Shown here in pieces: positions 25,058-33,141 of a DNA stretch of 64,000 bases. Position 1 is the first letter of the stretch; the number at the start of each line of letters is the position of its first letter. The notes under the pieces were generated by a model. That model was not told the DNA's origin and did no database searches. It was given only the letters and a program-made list of their open reading frames with translations. The translations under genes were made by a program, and so were the position numbers. The stretch is from assembly GCA_045807725.1 (NCBI GenBank), contig JBJMGV010000113.1, forward strand, positions 1-64,000, given 5' to 3'. Origin of the DNA: DATENM01 sp045807725 (GTDB taxonomy: Bacteria > Acidobacteriota > Blastocatellia > UBA7656).

Positions 25058-25456
25058 TTGAACAAGGACACGAACCTCAAGGCGAAGTCTGCCAGAGGGC
25101 GCATACTATTTCTTGACGACAACGACGACACCTGCGAGTTGGTCGAGTTGATATTGAATCAGGCCGGCTACGAGGTGGTGTTGGGGCGCAGCGTTGAAGA
25201 TGGCCTGCGGCTGACCCGCGATAAACAATTCGATCTGATTCTGCTCGACTGGTTTCTGAGCGATGGCATCGGCCTCGATCTCTGCCGCGCCGTGCGCGAG
25301 TTCGACGGCAACACGCCGATATTCTTCTACACGGGTATGGCCTACGAGCAGCACATCCGCACGGCCTTGCAGGCGGGCGCGCAGGGCTGTCTGGTCAAGC
25401 CCGTCGAAATGGAAACGCTGCTGCAAACCATCGCCGACCGCATTGGTAAGACGTAA
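25058..25456 (+). CDS. Single-domain response regulator receiver
   Basis: The start is TTG, supported by GTGGGAG 8 bp upstream; no better ATG exists before the receiver core. The receiver residues are present: acidic pocket FLDDNDD, phospho-Asp in LILLDWFLSDG, Thr/Tyr in FFYTGMAYE, Lys in CLVKPVEME. There is no output domain in its 132 residues, so it acts as a phosphorelay intermediate or through protein contacts. Its position near the kinase and two CheB proteins suggests it belongs to the same signalling network. Confidence 0.88.
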   Translation: MNKDTNLKAKSARGRILFLDDNDDTCELVELILNQAGYEVVLGRSVEDGLRLTRDKQFDLILLDWFLSDGIGLDLCRAVREFDGNTPIFFYTGMAYEQHIRTALQAGAQGCLVKPVEMETLLQTIADRIGKT

Positions 25457-25499
25457 TCAGGTCTTCTCAGTTAGGATTGAACATTATCTAAAGAAGTCC

Positions 25500-26030
25500 T
25501 GCCAGCAATTGCGCCACGCAGCGGCGAGTCGAATTTAGGCACGCATTTCAATTCCGGCACCGAAGGCCGCATAGAGGCAGATAAGTTTAGGGAGGCGTTG
25601 AAACGCCTGCGCCGAACGCCGCGTAGCGAGCGAGCCTTGAGCTTTACAAAGATACTCGAAGAGTTGAAACGCCTGCACTGAAGGCCGCGTAGTGGCAGAT
25701 GAACTTAGGCAAGTGTTGAAACGCCCGCACCGCATGCCGCGTAGCGGCAATTGAATTTAGGCAGGCATTTCAATGCCTGCACCTGAAGGCCGCATTGTTC
25801 GGCGTCGCGTCAGCGACGCTTGAATCGGCGGGTATTCAGGCGTCGCTGACGCGACGCGATCACCGCGACGTTGACTTCCAGGCGTTGAAACGCCTGGCTA
25901 AACTCACCCGCCGCTACGCGGCGTCAAATCACCCGCCGCTACGCGGCGTCAACTCGCCCGCTGCTACGCGGCGTCAACTCACTTGCTACTACGTGGCGGA
26001 CAAGGCATGGCGGTCTCACCCCTTCTCCCA
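25500..26030. repeat. Cluster of short palindromic repeats
   Basis: This gap of almost 600 bp contains solitary palindromes of the same three families as 14.66-15.1 kb: GGCGTTGAAACGCC with TTTAGG flanks (several copies from about 25587), GCGTCGCTGACGCGACGC near 25835, and GCCGCTACGCGGCGTCAA repeated at ~25 bp intervals from about 25912 to 25975. No gene is seen. Confidence 0.8.
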
Positions 26031-26043
26031 ACACTATCGCTCA

Positions 26044-27069
26044 TCAGCGCGATGGCTCGTTGCCGTTCAATAGCATTTTGCGGATGATCTCGGCATTGCG
26101 CGCCGCCTCTTCGGCTTCACCCTCGAACTTCTGAATGACGTTTTCGCCCGACGTGTGGCGGGCGACGTTGGCCATCTCGCGGGTCAGCGACGAGCGCTCT
26201 TCGAGCGTTCGCACAGCGACCCAGAGAGCGCGCTCCAGCGTCTCGGCGTGATTGGCCAGTATGCTTTCGGGCGAGAACTTGTGACCGACGCGACACTGGA
26301 AATGCTTGAATTCGTGATCGCGGAACTCCCACATCGGGCCGCCGCAATCCGGGCAGACGACCATCGTTATCGTGTTGGCTTTTTCGCCCGCCTCGATTTC
26401 GGCGATATCCTGCTTGACCTGTAATGAATGTTTATCGGCTGGCTCGCCCATACTAATTGCTCCTGTTTCGATAGTCTCCTCGCTCAGTTCCAGCAACAGC
26501 GGCGCGATGCGCGCCGCGGGCACGATGTAATCGGCTTCGATATAACGCAGGGCGCTGCGCGGCATGTCGGCGTGGTCGGCGTCTCCGGGGTCTTGAACAA
26601 CGGCGACGCCCTGATTGACTTTGATGGCGATCAAGCCGGCAGTGCCGTCGTCGAGAAAGCCGGAAAGTATGACGCCAATGACGCGCGCCCCATAGGCTTT
26701 GGCCGCCGAGCGGAAGGTGGGATTGATCGAAGGCCGCGAATGATTCTCTTTCGGCCCGCGCCACAATCGCAGATAGCCCTGTTCGACGATCAGGTGATGA
26801 TCGGGCGGCGCGACATAGATGCGCCCCGGTCGTATCGCCTCGCCGTGAACCGCCGATGCCGCCGGCAGATCGCCCAGACGTCGCAGTATCTCTCCCAGAT
26901 AACTCTCGTGGTCGGGAGAGGTGTGACTGACAATGAAGATAGATGCGGAAAAATTCGCCGGCAGCCCTTTGACTAAGGTCTTCAGCGGCTCGATGCTGCC
27001 GGATGACCCGCCGATGACGATGATGTCGCGGCGAGTTGGTGCGGACTCACTGGCCTCTTGACTTACCAT
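26044..27069 (-). CDS. Stand-alone CheB methylesterase with C-terminal zinc-ribbon-like domain
   Basis: The first ~190 residues are a CheB catalytic domain without receiver (Ser in IVIGGSSGSIE, His in IVSHTSPDHESYL, Asp in LSGFLDDGTAGL). After a linker, CPDCGGPMWEF...FQCRVGHKFSP has the Cys/His pattern of a zinc ribbon, followed by a helical tail (TLERALWVAVRTLEERSSL). Such proteins (341 residues here) occur with CheB-CheR-kinase fusions and not with classical chemotaxis receptors. Its target is unknown. Confidence 0.9.
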   Translation of the reverse strand: MVSQEASESAPTRRDIIVIGGSSGSIEPLKTLVKGLPANFSASIFIVSHTSPDHESYLGEILRRLGDLPAASAVHGEAIRPGRIYVAPPDHHLIVEQGYLRLWRGPKENHSRPSINPTFRSAAKAYGARVIGVILSGFLDDGTAGLIAIKVNQGVAVVQDPGDADHADMPRSALRYIEADYIVPAARIAPLLLELSEETIETGAISMGEPADKHSLQVKQDIAEIEAGEKANTITMVVCPDCGGPMWEFRDHEFKHFQCRVGHKFSPESILANHAETLERALWVAVRTLEERSSLTREMANVARHTSGENVIQKFEGEAEEAARNAEIIRKMLLNGNEPSR

Positions 27070-27165
27070 TGATACCTATTTCGCAACCGATGATCAAAAG
27101 CGTCCGCGTTCAACATTCATTATACTCCGCGACCTCGGCTGAACAAATGAGGCAGCGGATGGCGA

Positions 27166-28112
27166 TCAAGACATGAGTTGCTGCAAGCGCGGCGGTTCGT
27201 CGCCGAGCCATTCGGGATGCTGCGCCGTGCCGTCGAAGATCGAAGAGGTTTTGAACGGCTCGAACTCGCCGCGCGATGCTGCACTCGCGGTCTTCGCCAG
27301 TAGCGTGTTGACTTCATCATCGCTCAGCGGGCGGAAGGTGCGCGCCGCTTCAAACGCCTGATCGAGAATCTCAAGACTGTCAATGCCGGTGATGACGACC
27401 GAAGTCGGCAGGTTCAACGCGTAGTGCAGGCATTCAATCGCGTCGCCGTGTTCGAGCGCAGCAGGATGCCGTTGGCCATACATTTCATGCCGAGCACGCC
27501 GATCTTCTGCTTGACCAATTCAGGCAGCACGATCTTTTCAAAGCTGCGGTAATGCGCGTCCATCACGCTGAGCGGCATCTGCACCGTATCGAACTTGAAG
27601 CCGTGCTGCGCGGCTACCTCAAGCGTGTAGTGATGAATATGCGGGTCTTTGTGGCCGGTGAAGCCAATGTAGCGAATCTTACCGGCGCGGCGGGCCTCTT
27701 CGAGCGCGGCGTTCGCGCCCTCATCGTCGAAGATGCGGTGCGGGTCTTCAAAGCGCAGGACTTCGTGATGCTGCACGAGATCAATGTGATCCACCTGCAA
27801 GCGGCGCAAGGATTCGTCTAGCTGCTCGGCGGCGGCTTTCTTCGAGCGGCCATCAATCTTCGTCATCAGAAAGACGCGGTCGCGGTAGCCGTCCTTGAGC
27901 GCGCGGCCCATCCGGCGCTCGCTCTCGCCATCGTTGTAATCCCAACAGTTGTCCATAAAGTTGATGCCGCGATCAATGGCGGAGCGGGTAATGCGAAAGG
28001 CGAGCGGCTCGTCCACGTGTTTCAACGCAAGATGCCAGCCGCCAAGTCCGATGGCTGATACTTGCTCGCCCGTGCTGCCGAGCGTTCGATAAGGCATTTC
28101 CGAATTGGACAT
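27166..28112 (-). pseudogene. Aldo/keto reductase broken by a one-base frameshift
   Basis: The N-terminal frame (28112-27414, MSNSEMPYRTLGSTGEQVSA ... VLGMKCMANGILLRSNTAT) and the C-terminal frame (ending at 27166, IECLHYALNLPTSVVITG ... QQLMS) are consecutive parts of one aldo/keto reductase. Adding one base near 27440 restores the junction NTATPIECLHY. The catalytic Asp (MDNCWDYNDG), Lys (MTKIDG) and His (LVQHHE) are present in the first part. It could be a recent pseudogene or an assembly error. Confidence 0.85.
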
Positions 28113-28169
28113 ATTGTCGCGCGTGCTCCCTTCCCTTTAATCCACCGTCACAAGCGCCAGGAAAGAAGG

Positions 28170-28235
28170 GCCACAGAGGCACAGAGACACAGAGTTTTTT
28201 AATCTATTCTCTCTGTGTCTCTGTGCCTCTGTGGC
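28170..28235. repeat. Perfect inverted repeat of 8-bp tandem units
   Basis: Two 25-bp arms (28170-28194 and 28211-28235), built of CACAGAGG/CACAGAGA octamers, pair exactly around a 16-base T/A-rich loop, between the MBL-fold gene stop and the broken reductase start. It may terminate or stabilise the upstream transcript. Confidence 0.85.
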
Positions 28236-28254
28236 AATCCCTTTCTTTTCATGT

Positions 28255-29193
28255 TCAATCCGCCGCGCCGCTTTCGTAACCCGATTGCTCGGCGACTTCG
28301 GGCAGCTTCCACGTCTGGCCCACCTGCTCCAGGCAAACGCGCCAGCCTTCGCGGCCCGCCGCCTTGAACAGTCGCGCGAGCGGTTCGCCCGCCGGCTCGC
28401 GGCTCAAACGAAACGTCGAATGATGCATCGGCATTATGTAGGTCGCATTCATATCGCCGCGCATCGCCCACGCCTGCTCAGGGTTGGCGTGCGCGTAGAT
28501 CCACGGGTCGTATGCGCCGATGGGCAACATCGCTACGTCAACGCGCGGCAACCGCTCACGCAAGCGTGCGAAGGCGCGCGTGTAGGCCGTATCGCCGCCG
28601 AATACGAGCGCGCGGTTCTGCTTAGTGATAAGAAAGCCGCCATAGCCGCGATGACGGTCGGTCAGGCGGCGAGCGCCCCAGTGATTGACTTCGATGGCTT
28701 CGACGCGAGCGCCGTTGACCTCGACCGACTCGCCCCACGCCAAGTCGCTTATGCGGCGGAAGCGGCGCACGAGATCGCGGTTGCCCTTCTGCACGATGGC
28801 GGCAGTCTGACGCGGCAAACGCTTGAGCGTGCCGAGGTCGCAATGGTCCATATGCGCGTGTGACACGAGCACGGCATCAAGCCTCGGCAATTCATTGATC
28901 GTCAGCGCCGGTTGCACCAATCGGCGCGGGCCGAACGTGAGACCCGCAATACTGACGCCGACGTGCGAACGCAGCGCCGGGTCGGTCAGCAGCCACGTCC
29001 CATAAAAGTTGATGAGCACGGTCGCGTGACCGAGCCACGCCAGTGTCAGCTCGTCATCGCGCCAGCTCGCCGGGTCGGGCCGCAATGGCGCGGGCGGTAT
29101 GGGTGTGCGCGATTCGCTGATGCGCTCATTGATAAAGCGCCGCCCGTGCTGGCGCGCATACTTCGCATAAGTCCTGAGAGTCTTCAGATTCAT
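28255..29193 (-). CDS. MBL-fold metallo-hydrolase, UlaG/NAPE-PLD-like
   Basis: The start at 29193 (MNLKTLRTYAKYARQHGRRF) is favoured because the upstream codons fall in the octamer repeat; a GGAAG site lies about 12 bp upstream. The metal-binding motif is HAHMDHCD, with further ligands GGDTAYT and MPMHHSTF. The arrangement (LAWLGHATVLINFYGTWLLTDP, then HAHMDH) is that of the lactonase UlaG and NAPE-phospholipase D relatives. Substrate not known; 312 residues. Confidence 0.88.
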   Translation of the reverse strand: MNLKTLRTYAKYARQHGRRFINERISESRTPIPPAPLRPDPASWRDDELTLAWLGHATVLINFYGTWLLTDPALRSHVGVSIAGLTFGPRRLVQPALTINELPRLDAVLVSHAHMDHCDLGTLKRLPRQTAAIVQKGNRDLVRRFRRISDLAWGESVEVNGARVEAIEVNHWGARRLTDRHRGYGGFLITKQNRALVFGGDTAYTRAFARLRERLPRVDVAMLPIGAYDPWIYAHANPEQAWAMRGDMNATYIMPMHHSTFRLSREPAGEPLARLFKAAGREGWRVCLEQVGQTWKLPEVAEQSGYESGAAD

Positions 29194-29255
29194 TAATCGC
29201 TTGCTTCCCTCTTCCTCTCCTTGCGAGACACAGTAACAAGTATAGCAACCGCGAA

Positions 29256-29381
29256 GGAGACGCGGAGACACGGTGACGCGGTGATGCGGAGACACGGTGA
29301 CGCGGGGAAAGACGAGCCGTTCATCTTCGTTCCTTTCCCTCGCCGCGTCGCCGCGTCACCGTGTCTCTCTTCCCCGCGTCC
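29256..29381. repeat. Inverted pair of 8-bp tandem arrays, overlapping the GNAT 3' end
   Basis: The left arm repeats GACGCGGT/GACACGGT/GACGCGGA octamers (29256-29311) and the right arm carries their complements (29341-29381). The acetyltransferase reading frame runs through the right arm and stops inside the loop, so the repeat encodes its C-terminal tail. Confidence 0.8.
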
Positions 29382-29848
29382 GGCTCCGTCAGGTCATAGC
29401 GGAAGACAATCATATCGCGCACCTGTATGCCATTTTCAAACACTGGCTCTCGGTGATACCAGAAGTAATCGCGGCGGACTTCGTGCATACGAAAGCCGCA
29501 CTTCTGGTAGAAGGCAATGTTATCGATGCTCGCATTGGCTGTGCCGACCAGTATTTCGGATTTGCCGCGCCGGCGGCCTTCGGCGACCAGCCATTGAATA
29601 AATTGTCGGCCCAGCCCCTTGCCCTGTTGCTCAGGCGCGATGGCCAGCTCGACAATCTCGCAAGGCGCTTTTTGCCATCGCATCGTTGCCGCTCCGACTA
29701 ACTCGTCGTCCTCGTCCAGGCGGTAGGCGGTGTCGCTGAGATTCTTCAAGCTCCAGCGCAAGGCGCTCTCTTGCGGCTCGGCGAGCAGCAGCAGCGGGAT
29801 CAACGCCTCGACCTCTTTGCCTGTCGCTTCACGAATCGATATAGACAT
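29321..29848 (-). CDS. GNAT family N-acetyltransferase
   Basis: The 175-residue protein has the acetyl-CoA signature IAPEQQGKGLGRQFIQWLV and the C-terminal strand motif IAFYQKCGF. It probably acetylates an amine of a small molecule or protein; the acceptor is unknown. The domain ends around DMIVFRYDLTEPD. The last ~18 residues (GKRDTVTRRRGEGKERR) are encoded by the octamer repeat at 29321-29381 and look like an accidental extension after loss of the original stop codon. Confidence 0.88.
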   Translation of the reverse strand: MSISIREATGKEVEALIPLLLLAEPQESALRWSLKNLSDTAYRLDEDDELVGAATMRWQKAPCEIVELAIAPEQQGKGLGRQFIQWLVAEGRRRGKSEILVGTANASIDNIAFYQKCGFRMHEVRRDYFWYHREPVFENGIQVRDMIVFRYDLTEPDAGKRDTVTRRRGEGKERR

Positions 29849-29900
29849 GCCGTGCCTGCCTTGGTCTTGAGCGCGACAACTTGCGACAAGGTGTCGCGCA

Positions 29901-30300
29901 TTATGATTCGGCGCTGGCCGAGAGGTTCGCCAGCGAGTTGCCGGTCACTTCTTGAGGCGGATGACCGGCGGCCATCTCCTGCGCGATGATGAGCGATTGC
30001 GCCGCCAGCGCGAAGACCTCCCACACCTGTATGTGCCCCGAAAGCGTCAGCCCGGCCAGCGCGAAGGCCAGCAGCATTGACATGGTCTGCGTTCCGACCA
30101 TGATGCGATGGCGGTTGCGCCGGTCAGCCGCCGCGCCGCCAATCGGCGCGAACAAGAAGACCGGAAATTGCGTGGGTGATGCGGTGGTCGTCCGTTGCTG
30201 GCGTTCAGTCGTTGAAAGCGAATGATTAATCTGGTCAGCGGGCACGCCTGCCTCATTTGTCGCGGCGCGCTCGCAAAAGTCGCGCACGACGCGGAGTAGT
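29901..30300 (-). pseudogene. Remnant of an MFS transporter
   Basis: A central segment (FLFAPIGGAAADRRNRHRIM, then VGTQTMSMLLAFALAGLTLS) matches the region around the cytoplasmic loop between helices 2 and 3 of MFS_3 exporters, including G-G-x-x-A-D-R-x-x-R-R/H. The flanking residues are unrelated to MFS proteins, and the frame is only 128 codons. It appears to be a decayed fragment. Confidence is limited by its shortness. Confidence 0.55.
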
Positions 30301-30402
30301 TTAATCGCAAGCGTCGCTGTTAATGATTATGCCCAGCGCCTCGGCGGATGAGCAACACGAAGAGAATGATGAATGATGAATGGAAGAGGAAGCCGGATCA
30401 TC

Positions 30403-30687
30403 TATAGAGCGTGTCTGAGAAGCCCTGAAGGGGCGCGATTCGACAGCCCAGGGCATCGCCCTGGGTGAGCGGCGGGGCTAACCGCCAAGCCCTGAAAGGG
30501 CGCAATAACCGATCACCTAGTGCGCCCTTTCAGGGCTTGCGGAATGGTTGCTGAGTGTACCCAGCCCGTTGGGCTGGGCTATTGAATCGCGCCCCTTCAG
30601 GGCTTCTCAGAGGCAGGGGGCGACGGCGACGGCCCAAAGGGGAGAATTGAATCGCGCCCCTTCAGGGCTTTTCAGACACGCTCTATA
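30403..30687. mobile_element. MITE-like element, copy 1 (inverted orientation, 285 bp)
   Basis: It begins TATAGAGCGTGTCTGAGAAG and ends with the complement CTTTTCAGACACGCTCTATA. Inside, palindromes CCCAGGGC/GCCCTGGG, AGCCCTGAAAGGGCG with its distant complement, and AGCCCGTTGGGCTGGG occur in the opposite order to copies 2 and 3. The right end carries an extra ~70 bp with a second TIR-like segment, suggesting partial duplication. No ORF. Confidence 0.75.
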
Positions 30688-30868
30688 AACATTGCGCTCC
30701 TAACGGAGCTTGTTTGATCTATTACATCGTGAACTATAAACATTGCGCCCCTGACGGAGCTTGCATCACCTGTGGTATCGGTAACTATAAACATTGCGCT
30801 CCTGACGGAGCTTGGCCGAACCAACAACGAACAACTGACTACTGACCCCTGACCACTGACCACTGCCT
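30688..30868. repeat. REP array and heptamer arm before the Cache-HAMP gene
   Basis: Three reverse-oriented REP units (ATAAACATTGCGCYCCTRACGG-like, abutting GAGCTT) lie at about 30686-30815, followed by heptamers (CTGACTA, CTGACCC, CTGACCA, CTGACCA) that end two bases before the next ATG. There is no matching left heptamer arm; the MITE lies in its place. Confidence 0.8.
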
Positions 30869-32119
30869 ATGCGATTAAGCGTAAAGCTGGGCGCGTTGTG
30901 CGCTACTGCTGCGATTCTACCTCTCCTCGTTGCTCTGCTTGTCGTCCTGTCTCAACTCGCTTCACACGCGCGCCGTCAATCGAGTGAAAGCTTGCAGCGC
31001 GAAGCCAGAGCGGCGGCGGCCCTCACCGACAAGCGACTTGGCGAATTGCGCTCGGCGGCGCAGCGACTCGCCGATGACATCGCTAACCGCGCGCTGGTCA
31101 ATGCCGAGAACGCTAAAGGCGGGCAGGCGGCGACGCCGCAGGCGCGCATACAGGATATGCTGCCGCGCGCGCTGCAAGACTACGGTTTGGATTTCGCCAT
31201 CGTTGCCGACACGCAAGGCCGTGTTATTGCCCGCCACAACGACCTGCCCGCGCCTGGCGAATCTTTAATTGCGGGTGACGAGCACAATACGGTTGCCGAG
31301 CGTGCGCTCACGAGCGGTCAGCCGCTTGCGGCGGCGGCGGTCGAGCGCGGCGCGCGCTTGCGGTCGCTCGGCCTCGATCTGCGCGCGCAGGTTAAATTGA
31401 GCAACGGCGCAACGCTTGATGACGCGTTAATGGTCGAAGCCGCCGCGCCCATTCAAGGCGGCGGGCGCGCCGTCGGTCTGGTGTTGGTTGGCCAGATGAT
31501 TAACAACGACTGGAAGCCGCGACCGGGCGCGACTTCGCTGCAAACGCCGCTCGTGGCCGAGATTCGCCAGACGCTTTACCGCGATGCGCAGACGGACGGC
31601 GGCGCGCTCGTCGCTTTGCAGAATGTCGTCATCACGTCGAGCGTCGCAGGCAGTGGCGGCGGCGAGACGGCGTTGATCGGCGCGTCGTGCGACGTGAGGC
31701 AGTCCGAGGAAGTGATCGAGCAAAGTGATGAACATTACGCAATAGCGTGGCAGCCGATGAAGGCTGTGAGCGGCGAAGAGGTCGGTTATGTTGGCGTCGC
31801 GCGCAACGCACGGGCGCTAGCGGGAGCAACATCGATGGCGCGCGCGACGCTGTTGGTGATTGCGGCGCTGGCTGTAATCGCAGCCGGCGCTGCCGGATTC
31901 TTTTATGGCCGCGCGCTCGGCTTGCGGCTCGACGGCTTGAACGACGCGGTGACGCGTTGGGGTGTCGGTGAACTGTCATCACCGGCCAAAGACCGCGAGC
32001 CGGTAATGTGGTGGGCCGCCCGCTTCACCGCGCGTGACGAGATCAGCCGGCTCGCCTCCAGCCTCGAACAGATGCGCGAAAGTTTTCGTCAGGCGATTGA
32101 CCGCATACGCCGCCGATAA
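30869..32119 (+). CDS. Membrane sensor with double-Cache-like and HAMP regions, no output domain
   Basis: The 416 residues have an N-terminal membrane segment (LGALCATAAILPLLVALLVV), a ~270-residue extracytoplasmic sensor domain of Cache type (DYGLDFAIVADTQGRVIARH; AIAWQPMKAVSGEEVGYVGV), a second membrane segment (ATLLVIAALAVIAAGAAGFF) and a short HAMP-like helical tail (DEISRLASSLEQMRESFRQA) where the protein ends. There is no kinase, cyclase or MCP signalling domain. The start codon has no Shine-Dalgarno sequence; heptamer repeats abut it. Confidence 0.75.
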   Translation: MRLSVKLGALCATAAILPLLVALLVVLSQLASHARRQSSESLQREARAAAALTDKRLGELRSAAQRLADDIANRALVNAENAKGGQAATPQARIQDMLPRALQDYGLDFAIVADTQGRVIARHNDLPAPGESLIAGDEHNTVAERALTSGQPLAAAAVERGARLRSLGLDLRAQVKLSNGATLDDALMVEAAAPIQGGGRAVGLVLVGQMINNDWKPRPGATSLQTPLVAEIRQTLYRDAQTDGGALVALQNVVITSSVAGSGGGETALIGASCDVRQSEEVIEQSDEHYAIAWQPMKAVSGEEVGYVGVARNARALAGATSMARATLLVIAALAVIAAGAAGFFYGRALGLRLDGLNDAVTRWGVGELSSPAKDREPVMWWAARFTARDEISRLASSLEQMRESFRQAIDRIRRR

Positions 32120-32348
32120 AGAGAATTAGTTGCATCCGTGTTGACTATCTTGCCGGCGTTCCGCAGAATGCAGAGTTGTGGGTGACGGATCGCGGCCTTC
32201 GCGCTCCCCATTCATCATGCCGTTGCTCGCAATCCAAGGCAGGTGGACTCTTAAATCTTGACAGGGCGCTTGCTTGATTTTTTGCCTCGCCTTGCAAACA
32301 ACTTCGGTCGCCGCTCGCGCGACCAACAAAACTGACGGAGGTTTCTTT

Positions 32349-32996
32349 ATGAGATCGAAACTGCTAACCCTGTTCATGGCTGTCGCTGTCGGGGTCGCGC
32401 TGGCCGCCGAGTCTTCTGTCGCAGCATTCGCCATTCAAGCGAACGCCAACAAGTCTGCCGCTTCGGCCAAGCCGAGGGCGAGGAAGCGCAACAGGCCGGC
32501 TTCTCATGCGATGGCGATGCCGACCGATACCCAGAGTTGTCTGAACCGGCTCGCCACGCTCGCGGCCAGAGAGCCGCTGCCGGCTTATGAAGGCGAGCCG
32601 AGCCGCATCATCAACGAGGGCTTACTGTGGACGAACGGCAAGTGCGTGGTTAGCGATCAGGCGCAGCGCCTCAGACTGGTCGCTCTGGCCAACCACTGGC
32701 GTATGAATGATGCGGCGGGCGTGCGCTCGTCGCTGCAAGAGATGGGCGCGACCGCTTCTGCGTCCGCTTCAACCGGAACATCGTCAGGCGGCGGGCGGCG
32801 CACGCGGCGGGGCAGACGCACGCCGGCCAGCGGCGCGGCGACGACCGACACGCAGGCGACGCCGACCACACCCGACGCGCAGGCTACGCCAACGACCGAC
32901 GAAACCAGTGGGGCGACCAACAGCAACACGCGCCGCCGTACGCCGCGCCGCCGTCCGGCTCGCCGCAACAGCAACACGGCGAACACCAACAGCTAG
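32349..32996 (+). CDS. Secreted low-complexity protein with basic tail
   Basis: The start at 32349 (MRSKLLTLFMAVAVGVALAA) has CGGAGG 7 bp upstream and gives a signal peptide. A short conserved-looking middle (CLNRLATLAAREPLPAYEGE and NEGLLWTNGKCVVSD, with a cysteine pair) is followed by ~80 residues of S/T/G/A/R repeats, ending RRRTPRRRPARRNSN. The function is unknown. A strong terminator follows. Confidence 0.75.
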   Translation: MRSKLLTLFMAVAVGVALAAESSVAAFAIQANANKSAASAKPRARKRNRPASHAMAMPTDTQSCLNRLATLAAREPLPAYEGEPSRIINEGLLWTNGKCVVSDQAQRLRLVALANHWRMNDAAGVRSSLQEMGATASASASTGTSSGGGRRTRRGRRTPASGAATTDTQATPTTPDAQATPTTDETSGATNSNTRRRTPRRRPARRNSNTANTNS

Positions 32997-33022
32997 ACGC
33001 GCCACCTCTCAATCGTTCATCG

Positions 33023-33058
33023 AGCGGGACACGGTTAATGTGTCCCGCTTTGTTTTTG
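33023..33058 (+). terminator. Rho-independent terminator
   Basis: AGCGGGACAC and GTGTCCCGCT form a perfect 10-bp stem with a 7-base loop, followed by TTGTTTTTG. It ends the transcript of the secreted low-complexity protein. Confidence 0.92.
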
Positions 33059-33141
33059 TGCTGGCCTCAAGTCAGCCTGGCCTTGCTTGACACCGCGCGC
33101 GGCGCTCGGATAGGTTAGTTGTGACCCCACTGTATAATCCG

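Noticed and set aside
33087..33138. TTGACA followed by TATAAT before the SH3 lipoprotein gene as a full promoter
   Set aside because: The two boxes are 40 bp apart, too far for a sigma-70 promoter; only the TATAAT may be real.
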